From Rhopalosiphum padi (taxonomy: Eukaryota; Arthropoda; Insecta; Hemiptera; Aphididae), in the NCBI RefSeq assembly GCF_020882245.1, contig NC_083598.1:16981178-17045177 (forward strand): a DNA stretch of 64,000 nucleotides, given 5' to 3'. Both the position numbers and the translations under genes were made by a program. Shown here piece by piece: positions 38,301 to 50,300 of this stretch (position 1 is its first letter; every line of letters begins with the position of its first letter). The notes beneath the pieces are model-generated. The model was not told where the DNA came from and did not search any database. It saw nothing but the letters and a program-made list of their open reading frames with translations.

Positions 38301-41300
38301 CTTATTAAATAATGATGGTATTTTAATTTAATTGTTTTATAGTGAATTGTACGATTATTGATACCTACATCCTAGTATTATAAGTGCCTGTAACAAATTT
38401 CTTTTTCTATCCATTTATTAATGGTTTGTTTATAAAATAAATTATCTTAGTTATCGGAGAACCGTATAGAAGTGATGTAAGTCCAGAATATGTGATCAGG
38501 GGAAATTCGTTATTATTCAAATGCAGTATTCCGCCTTTTGTAGCAGATTTTGTTAATGTAATTTCTTGGATTGATGACGCTGGTAATAATTACTACATCA
38601 ATGAAAGCGGAGCATCCGATTATGGTACTAAAGGTTTTAATTACACGCAAATGTTTGAGTCAAAATTTTTAATCCTTTTCAATATCCCATAGTAAATTTG
38701 TTTAAAAAAAAAACTGTAGTATTCCGGTTATAAAATATACTATAATTAATAATGAAGATTTTAATAATTACTTATTGAATGATTTTATTATTTACTTGCT
38801 AGTTTATAAAATAAATAAGAATTATTTTAGTGATACAAGAACCATACAGAAGTGATGTCAGCTTGGAGTATGTCATTAGAGACAATTCTGTAGTATTAAA
38901 ATGTGGTATACCGCCTTTCATTGCCGATTTTGTGTCTGTTATATCATGGCAAGACGACGCCGGAAATGTGTTCCCCTCTATGTCAACCCAATCTATCCAT
39001 GATGGTATTTGCAAATTAGACCATATGTGTATACAAAGAGAATATGTGTCATTCAATTTAAATTATTATACGACTACTAAATCTTCCACTCCCTATCGTA
39101 CTCCAGGTTATCGTTCTTTGTTTTTCAAAATATACCAAACAAACACTTAATATAAATTCCCTCGTGGGTAATTTACACGCAACTTTTTAATCTCTTAATA
39201 TTTTACTATCCAAGTTAATGCTTCGATTAAAATCTACATATGGATATTATTATTTTTTTTTTTACGATCAGTGGTCACGCAAAATTATTTGGTAGAAGTA
39301 AATAATGAACATGTTATCAGAGGTAATTCAGCTATTATAAAGTGCAGTATACCATCATTTGTAGCCGATTTTGTAACAGTTTTATCATGGAATGATAATA
39401 CAGAAAACGAGTATACATTTCATCAAGATTATACCCAAGGTATTTTCATTAGAAAAAATCAGAAGCATTTTATAAATCACACGAGATAATTTTAAAATCA
39501 TATCCCTATATAGGCTATGAACGTACCTTTGTGATAAATATAAAAATGTTTATTATTTCTAGTGAAAGTATCATTTACTTTTAAGTTATTAAGCAATTTG
39601 AAGTTTTATTATTTTTATGAATATTTTAGAACAAAGTATAATATTAAATTATTTAACATATTTTCATACAATAATTATTTATTTATTTTTTTTTTTAACT
39701 AATTTCTTTACGTTAAATCGATTCATTTTCTCTTAAGTTGTTAACCAGATCTATGCTTCGGAGGTGATAACGGAGTATGTAATACGTGGTAATACAGCTA
39801 TACTGAAATGCACTATTCCTTCGTTTGTGGCAGATTTTGTTGTAGTAAATTCTTGGATATCCTCTGATGGCCAAGAATATCATAATTTAAATGACAATTA
39901 TGGTAGGTTATGATTTTTGATGGCCAATTGACTATATACACTAAATCCGTCGATTCCTCAAACTTAATATAAACATTTAAAACATGCCTTTAAATTTTTA
40001 TTCGATAAGTAAAATTTTTAAAACCTAATAATATTATATTATTTACTTATATATATATTATATTTATATATTTTAAAAGAACCAACAAGAAATATTTTAT
40101 ACATTTAAATAATGTTATTTTGAAATAGTCGTTCGTTGTTGATTAGATAAGGTTAGGACTTAGAAAAGGTTTTTATACGTTTTAAAATGAAGAAAAGTTA
40201 TATTTTGATCACAATTAAAAAAAAATAGTTGACAAAATAATATTGGTTATTTCTAAGATTATTTCTACTTACTTTACATTTATTTTAATCGTATATTGAT
40301 AGGATTAAGTGTTATATTTTTATAGTTGTATTGCAAAATTATATTACTGGAGCCGAAGATGAATATGTAATACTTGGTAACACTGCAGTGATTAAATGCA
40401 AAGTGCCTAGTTTTGTAACAGATTTTGTTTCAATTGAATCTTGGATATCTTCTGATGGTCAAGAATACCGTTATTTAAGTGACAGATATGGTACACAGAA
40501 ATTTTTGGACGTAGTATTTAATAAGTGTAATGCGTTCTGATGTATACTAAAAACTCCTTACATGTTGAAATCCAACGGCTTTCTATTTAGGTACTCTTTT
40601 ATTTAATTTTGTATATGTATATCCTTCATTGTTTTTAAAAATAGTTGTGAATCAGAACTATGAGTCCGAGTTGATGCCTACAGAATATGTAATACGAGGA
40701 AATTCGGCTATATTAAAATGTAGCGTGCCGTCGTTTGTAGCCGATTTTATTACTGTCGAATCTTGGGTGACGAGTGAAGGTCAAACGTATACTAGAGATT
40801 CAACTGAAAGTAAACAAATTATCAATGAAAAATCTTAGAAAATGATAATGTTTTTTAAATGTCTGTATTATAGTAATCCTTATATATGATCCAAAATATA
40901 TTATCATCGTTGAATGGGTAGTTTTTATGTAGGCATAATTATTTTTCGATTATCTTGCAAACGTATTAATTATTTTACAGTGGTAATTCAAAATTATGTC
41001 ACTGAAGCCGAAAATGAATATGTAATACGTGGTAATACCGCGATAGTTAAATGCAAAATCCCCAGTTTTGTTGCCGATTTTGTTTCAGTGGACGCTTGGA
41101 TAGCCGACAATGACACTACTTTTACTGTTCATACAATATTTAATACGAATGACAATGATTGTAAGATTCCATAACACAATGAGAATTATTATTTCAAACG
41201 TTTGTCTAAATATCCTGACTAAAATCCATACATAATATGCAATATTAACTATGAAAAATTATATATACGTACTACGTAGCCAAAGAACTTTTTCTTCACT

Positions 41301-44300
41301 ACTCATTTTAAAATCAATTTGTCTTATGATTATTAATGCACGTGTGTTAATCATGGACGTATAATATATTTTTGTCAGTTGTTCATCAGTCGTATGAAGT
41401 TGAGGCTGATAATGAGTACGTCATCAAAGGTAATAGCATCATTATGAAATGCGAAATACCAAGTTTCGTTGCTGATTTTGTTTCGGTCACTCACTGGATA
41501 GACTCCACTGGAAAATCGTATTACCACGATAATTATTATGGTATAATACTAAATAGTCTGGTTAAATATATTGTTTTGTATTTACGTCTGCTATGTATTT
41601 ATTTTTATCCTATCTAGAGATTTTTTAAATCGTGTGCTGAAGAAACTACAAATCTACCTATATTATTATTATTTTTCTATCAAAAAGCCTATTTATAAGT
41701 TTTTTTTTTTTTTTTTTATATACCCAGTGGTAAATCAGCTTTATCAAACTAGAGTCATTGATGAATATGTGCTGTTAGGAAATTCTGTTGTTTTGAAATG
41801 CCTCGTTCCAAGTTTTGTTGCGGATTTTGTTCATGTGTTAGGATGGGTGGATGATAGTGGAAACAATATCGGAACAAGTATAGATAAACAGGGTACAATA
41901 CATTTTATTACTCGATGTTTAATGTATGATAGAAATACGAATGATTTTGAATTTAGTATTATTGTTCCTATCCAATTTAATATCTCGATGTCAATACAGA
42001 ATATATTATATTATAAAATATAACTGTGATTAATACAAAAAAAATGTTTAGTACGATTAATTAAATATTCATTTAGTTGTGGAACAATCATATCAGCTTC
42101 GGGTTAATGATGAGTTTGTACTCAAAGGAAATACAGCAATATTAAAATGCATAGTACCTAGTTTTGTTGGAGATTTTCTCGAAATTATAGAATGGGTGTC
42201 TGAGTCCGGAGAATCGTTCAATGTTAATCAACTTTATAAGGGTTTGTGTTGTTAATACCTAGTTGTTATATTTTGGAATATATGATTTTTTTGAAGAAAA
42301 AAAACAATTATTTTCCATTTATTATCCTGAACCAATGAATCAGTTTTCTCAAAACCATAAGTTCAACATGTATAAATACTTTGTATATATACTTTTAATA
42401 TATACTTTTCAGTTGTGAGTCAGTATTATGAAGCTCAAGTTTATGATATGTTTGTAATTAGAGAAAATACAGCTATTTTCAAATGTTCTGTACCTTCATT
42501 TGTGTCTGATTATGTTTATGTTGATTCGTGGGAAGCTACTAACGGTGAAATTTATTTCACTTCAAATAAAAATCATGGTAGTTATTTTCGATATTATGAT
42601 GAATGATGAAAATTGATTGTTTAATTGTATAAGTATTTCATATTGCTTGAGTGTTATATAGTTTGATATTTCCTGTCTATTCTCTAATTGCCACAAAAAA
42701 TCCACTTATTGGTTTTGATATATTATATTCAAATTTTTTAATAATATATATGTATTTTAACCAAAAAATTTAATATATTTTATATAATATGTCTTGATGT
42801 TAAAAAATTTTTTTTAATAATTATATTTTGAAAATTTGAAAATTTGAGTCTGTTTCATATAATTTGAATCACTTTAAGTCTAAATTTAATCAACTACATA
42901 TTATATCTTAATATGCAAACATTGAAACATCTAATAACTATATTTCAATTATGTGTTTACTTAAATGTAGAAATTGTATTCAATTGGTTGATTTCAGCTG
43001 TAAATCAGTATTATGAAGCCATTTTGTATGATATGTTTGTCATCAAGGGCAATACTGCAATTTTTAAATGTATTGTTCCATCATTTGTTGCTGATTATGT
43101 TTCTGTAGTTTCTTGGGAAGATACTGTTGGAAACAAATATTTTGTATCACCCGATAAAAACTTTGGTATTAATCTCTATTATTGACTATTGTAGACCTTA
43201 TAATATGAAATCAAATATGTATATTTACATAATTTTCCTTATTTTCTCATCCTATATTTGTATTTTGTAATTTACATTTTCATCAATGAAAATTTCATAA
43301 AAATATTATATTCTCAAATTATTGTTATTTACTTTCTTTACCACACATTTAAGTCAAATAAATTTCATTATATTTATCGAAAATTGTCTCACTGTTTGTT
43401 CTGAATTGTCTCTTTTTAGTGGTCAATCAACTTTACACTGTTAATGTAATGGATGAATCTATTCTTCGTGGAAATACTGCTATATTGAAATGTCACATCC
43501 CTAGTTTTGTTGCCGATTATGTGTTTGTATCTAGTTGGACTTCAGATGATGGTGATGAGTATTCAATTAATGCAAATCATGTTTATGGTATTGAAATAGA
43601 AAAATATTCTTAATTCTCTAAAGTTTTATTTTAAGGTTCAAATATTTTTTTAAAGATTCGGATTTTTTTTCTAAAATAAACAAGACAAGGGTACGTTACG
43701 GTTTTCCTTTTTTGTTTCCAATTTTTATCATTTTTCTTTATGTTCCTCTGTATCCTGGATGAATGTGATGAATGAATGCGTTACGTAGTTAGTTAACACT
43801 GAACAATTTGAAACTTTATATTTAATGGGCTTATAAATATACTAATTTTACATTTCAATATGATTTAATTATTTAATAATATTTATTTTTATTTTTTTCT
43901 TGTTAATTAACAGATTATTAATAATACAAAGATTCAATTATTGTTCAGTTGTTCATTGCTTTTGCTTTTAAATGAGAATAATCGATGCAAAATTATATTT
44001 AACTTAAAATGCATTTATAATAAATTTGTGAACTTCATATTTTATTAGTGTGTCTATTAAGATAGTGCCACATGTAGAATATTTCACTAAAAATACCAAT
44101 TCATAAAGTAAATAACCATACAGGTTTTTACAATCATGAGATGAAAATTCTTTAAGGTATATGAGAACTTTATCTATGCCATATCAGCTTCATATATTTT
44201 TTTAAAGACATCATACATTTTTTAAAACATATTATTTTACTTTTTTTTAAAATTATTTTAATTGGAAAAATATTTAATGCTGCTATTGTTTAGAAAAAGT

Positions 44301-47300
44301 TTCCATCTCACCTAACGACCTAACTACATGATTGTATCCTAATGGAGTTTTCCTGCTCTAAATGGTGCTTCCTTAACAATCACATAGTTAGATTTTAAAT
44401 AAAACAATTTATAGTTTTTTTTTTTATTATAATCTCAAATTTTGTTTAAAATAAGTTTTTAAATTTACCTATTTACCGTTTTTTAAATAATGAAAAATTT
44501 TACTGTTGCACTTTCTTAATAAAATATATTTTCATTTGGCATCGATTATGTGAGATTTCATTACCATAAATAATTATTAACTTTAAAAAAATAAAATGTT
44601 TATAACAATTCAAAATTGTTTACCTTAAAATGTTATACATATTTTAAATTTTTTGAAATCTCATTTATATTTTTTACTAAGCTTTTGCAAAATAAATGTC
44701 TGCAATTCAATTCTAATTTTAATTAATTTTTAATTTTCAAGATGGTAAATATTTGGTTTTACCTTCTGGAGAATTACATATTCGTGATGTAACGCCAGAA
44801 GATGGAACTAAGTCTTACCAATGCCGAACTAAACATAGATTAACTGGAGAAACAAGACTTAGTGCTACTAAAGGAAGATTAGTTATTACAGGTTAGTAAA
44901 ATATTATTTTATTTTATTTTTTACTTATTCACTGAAAAGTATATTGGTAATAAACATTGTATATAGTTAAATATTTTAAATCAAAAAGCTTTTTAGATTA
45001 CAATTTTATAATTTTTATTTTCTATGCAAAAATAAATTATTTATAGTATATTTAAACTTAAATTCAAGTGTTTTTAAAATTAATCACGTATGTTAACTTA
45101 TTATTTTTTTAAATTTCATGTTAAATATTTCTATTCTTGATTTATAATAAGTACTATACATAAAGTTGTCGAACAAATTGAAAGACTTCTACTGGCAATC
45201 TTTAGAAAACAGTTTTATGCACAACTTTTATAGTGTTTCTATATTTGTTTATTATCTATTCCAGTGTTTCTCAACTTTTGTATTTTAATTAGTAATAAAA
45301 ATTAAGAATAACAATAAAAAAATATAATATATAAAGTTATAAATGTTGATAATAGATGGCTCATTTTTAATCATTTTGAAAATTACATCAAATAACTATT
45401 AATTTTTGTATATTGTATCAAAAATGTCTGTCATATTATGTCATTTAATATACTTTGACATATTTAAACTTATCTAGCAACATGCTGGTTGAGAAACACT
45501 GATCTATTTAATATAGCTTACCAATATATTTTTCTTAGTGTAAATGCCAATAGCTAAATTATTATTCTTTCTTGATTTTGCGAGTTAAAGGTAATAATAA
45601 CAAATAGAATTTTTAATTTTTAATTAATTAAATAATAAACTAATTTATAATATTACAGCTTTTATAAAGTATTTATTGGTTTTTTAAGAATTTTAATTTA
45701 GCTATTTGGTACAATAAATAATTTATAATAAGATCATTGTTGCATTTATTTTAATGATATTAATAAATCTGATATTTTTATTAAAATCAAAAATATTTTA
45801 TCATTTTTAATATTAAATGCATCATTGATCTAATCAAAAAATTACTTTTTTAATTTAATATTTTTAAATTAATAATGTACTCAAACACATATTTTTTAGT
45901 TTTACTGGTTATCTTTAAGTAGGTAATTAAATAATAATTATATTACAATTTATTTATTTAACATAATAATGTTTTTTCTGTGTAAGAAGAAATTTGATGT
46001 ATTTTGTTCTATTTTATTCTATGTAAATTTTAAGAAACTTGTTTACTAAAAAATGTGTGTTTGAAAATGAAGCCTGAATGTTGGGATAGGGTACCCCTGC
46101 GACACATTAAAGCACAAGTCAACTGTGTAAAGTATTAAATCAAATAAAATATTGATTCAAATAAAGTTATTTCATTTTTCTGTTATTGTGACATTAGAAA
46201 ATACTTTATCACTTCTTAGACCCCGTCGGTAGTTCATCTCCAAAATTTGCTTCTTTGGAAACTGGTAAGAGTTATCAATTCAGATCAGGACAAAGTCTTG
46301 TGTTAACTTGTTCTGCTCAAAGTCATCCAGTACCAACATACAGGTAAGGACTAGCATTTGAATAGAATAAACTTATTAAAAGACTTTGGTATAAAAGTTA
46401 GGAAAACCAGTTAAACATATTTAAATTTTCAACTATGAGTATTATCAAGCAAAGTTTCAATGTATTTTTATAATAATTGTAAAAAATATTTTCATTACCG
46501 TGCTCTATATTTTGTAGCTTTACGTTTTATTTTAATTTAGATCCCATTACTAGTATTGCTCCAAAATTCTCGTCAACAACAAACATTCAAGGATTTAAAA
46601 TTCAACGTTATAGTTCATTTGTTCTGCTTTGTCCTTCACAAGGGTACCCTGTACCAATTTCAAGGTGGGTAAGGCGTTATAAAAACTAAATTAAATTTTT
46701 CATATAAAAAACATTAGAACCAGTAAGTTCGACAGCACCTAAATTTCCACTGATAGCAGAATCTTTCAAATCAAGATTATTTCAAAATGTAGACATGTTG
46801 TGTCCAGCGCAAGGTTATCCAGTTCCCACTTATAGGTATAAATCTTGCAATATGAAATAATTAATAATGTTTGAATTATAAAATGCATTAGTTTTGAGCT
46901 TTAGTGCAATTAGCAAAATATCCCCGTATAAACTAATTTGTTTAATTTCAAAAATTATTGTTATAATGACATTTCTTGGTTTCGATTATAGAACCTATTG
47001 GCTTAAAAGCTCCAAGTTTTCCATCGGAAGCTAAATCTGTTACCTACATAAAAAAAATGGATCAAACTATTAGTTTATTATGTTTGGCTCAGGGATATGG
47101 TGTACCAACATTCAGGTAAAATATTTTATCGACTTATTCTTTATATATTTTGGGATAAAATAGAACCTGTAGGATTCAAGTCTCCTACATTTCCGTCTTC
47201 TTCAAAATCCAGTTGGTTTGTTAAACATTTATTGGAACATCTTTCTTTGCTTTGCTCGGCACAGGGGTACCCAATCCCAGAATACAGGTAACCAAATTAA

Positions 47301-50300
47301 AAAAATGTTGACTTAGTACAATTTATTGAATAAACACATCATAATATAGTGTAATACAATTATTATTTAAACTATAAATTATTAAATAATAAACAATAAT
47401 AATAATAAAAAAAAAAAAAATCTAGAAATAAAATGTACCTCTTCCAGAACCATATAGTCTTAAGGCACCTACATTTCCGTCAGAGGACGAGATATCCAGA
47501 TTCAAGAAAAAAAGTTCACATAGTATTAGTTTACTCTGTGAAGCTCAAGGCTATCCTATCCCTTCATTCAGGTATAGTTAGGTATTTATAATAAAATCTT
47601 TTGGTATAATTTATAGAACCAGTAGGTCTTAAATCACCAGTATTTTCATCTGATGCAGAAAGTGCAAGGTATAGAAAACGGTCTAATAATGATTTATCAG
47701 TATTATGTTCAGCACAAGGGTACCCTGCCCCAAGTTTCAGGTGAGATTATTCCACAATGTTAATATAACTCACATGATAGATTCTCAAAATTTAAAATAA
47801 AGATCTGTTTTTTAATAATTATGATATAGTCATATAATATTTGTTTTTAAACAGAGTGAACTTACCAAACTTACCTTATTCTAACATTTTGGCTAAAAAT
47901 AAATTATTTTTACAAGTATTTCTTTGATAGATTATACATTTTATCTATTCAATTATTTTTAGATCCTATTGGTATAAAATCACCTGCTTTTTCATCTGAT
48001 TCAAAGGGTACTATATTTAACCGTAGATCTAAATCTGATTTTGTGTTATTGTGTGAATCACAAGGATATCCAGTTCCCGATCATAGGTGAGAGAATGTTA
48101 TCGATATATTTCCATATACTACCTATGTAAATGAAAATGTGGAATTTTTTTTAAAATGAATTAACTATAAAGTCGCATGGGTAAATCTTTCACTGGCATT
48201 TGGGTTGAAAAAAATAGTAATTAATTGTTTTCAAGATATAAAGTTAAAATATACTTACTGCATTTTCAGAACCTGTTGGTTATAAAGCACCTACATTATC
48301 ATCAGATTTTTCTAGTACAGGGTTAAAAAAACGTGTAAACGGTCCAATTGTTTTATTGTGTCAATCACAAGGATATCCTGTACCCGATTTTAGGTGAGAG
48401 CTAAAAAAAAAGATGTGAATTTTACAATTTTAAATTTAACCTCTACTTAAAATTAAATGATTATAGCAGTCTAAATAATAAAACACAAAATAATTTAAAC
48501 AATTTTATTTTTATGAAAAATTTAGTGTCCCAGAATTAAACATGTAGGTGTATTAGTATCATAATATGTATTGGGTTATAAAATAAAAATTACTAACTAC
48601 CTACTGTGAAGTATATTATACTAAAAAGAATATATTTTTTTTAATATTTTATTTTTTATTAAGACAAATTAATTTTAAACTTTTAAGAGATTTACTAAGT
48701 AGGAATAAGATTGAGTTATTAATACAATTTATCAATTATACATTTTACATAGCTAGTTAAATTTTTTTCTTTTTTTTAATAAACTAAGAATTTAATCATT
48801 TCCTTAATTTGAATTTAATGAATAACATTTATTGTTAACATTTTTTTACAAGTATACAGTTAAGTGTCAAATTGTTTTTAACTTTGATTGTTTTATTATG
48901 AATTACTTAATTGATTTAAATAAAAATAACCTTGTTTCCAACATTCAGATTTTAACCTGATTTATACAAATAACGTTCAAGTATTTTTTTTTCAATTTGT
49001 ATTCAGAGCCAATAGGATTAAAATCTCCTACACTGTCTTCAGATTTTGAAGGTACTCGTTTAAAAAAAAGCTGTAAGAATGCCATTGTTTTACTGTGTCA
49101 ATCTCAGGGATATCCTGTCCCAGAATTCAGGTGAGACCATTATACAATAATTTCAAAAACTTATTTTGATGTTGTACCTTTTAGAGCCTGTGGGCTTAAA
49201 GTCTCCTGCGTTTTCTGCCAAATCAGAAACATATAAATTTAAAATGAAGTCTTTTGCTGATTTGAATCTTTTATGTGACGCACAAGGATATCCTATCCCA
49301 GCATTCAGGTTGGAAATAATATGCCTAATCTTGATAGTGATTTTGTTTAAAGTTTACCTAATTTTCTATAGACCCGGTTGGTGTTAAAGCTCCTTCACTA
49401 TCTTCGGATATAAAACGTAGTTGGATAGAAAGACAAATTAAAAAAGAAATTGGTCTACTATGTCTAGCACAAGGTTCTCCAGTTCCTTTATCTCAGTAAG
49501 GAAAAATTATAAATACATTTAGGGTTATCATACTTAGTTAATATGAACATTTTTCAATTTTTCTCATTTAACATTGTGGAATAATATTACTATTAGAAAA
49601 TGTATTTTAATTTGATAAAATATTTCCTCTTTAGACACTGTTGGTGTTAAAGCTCCAACTGCACCAGATGATAAAAGTAGAACAATCGTACGTCATTTAG
49701 GACAATATATAACACTTTTTTGCCAAACTCAGGCTTTTCCCATACCGTCTTTCAGGTCGGTAGTATATAAATATAATATTTTTTATAAATAGTTATCATT
49801 TATAAAGTACCAAATATAAAAAGGTATATTTTAAGTTTTATATCAGATATTATGTAATGAAATGCAAAAATATATAATAATATCAATAAATTAGCTAAAT
49901 TAAAACAGATTAAAATATAATAGATTAACTTAAATCAATTTTTATACTGTATAATCCAGAACCTTTGGGTGCCAAACCTCCATCATTAGCTTTGGATGAA
50001 AAAAGTCGTTTTGCATTTCGATACGCGAAAGAAGACGTGTCGTTGTGGTGTCAATTACAAGCGTACCCTATACCTACATACAGGTTTGTCTAGTTAGGTT
50101 TAAAATTGTCATTAAATGAGTATCAAACCAATTCCAGAACCTGTTGGTGTTAAAAAACCCACATTTGCAAGTGACGATAAAATTCATTCTTTTGAACGAG
50201 TACAATATTCTGACATAGGTCTTTTATGTGAAGTTCAATCATACCCAATTGCAACTATACGGTATAGTAAATGATTTTAATTATAAATCATAATATAAAA

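Larger units (their letters stand above)
44892..46219 (+). other. Intron between exon 5 and the exon-6 array
   Basis: 1.3 kb. Holds a hAT-type miniature element (45262-45501) and an antisense near-copy of the exon-6 3' end (46073-46112). In flies the exon-6 docking site for RNA pairing lies in this intron. Confidence 0.7.
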
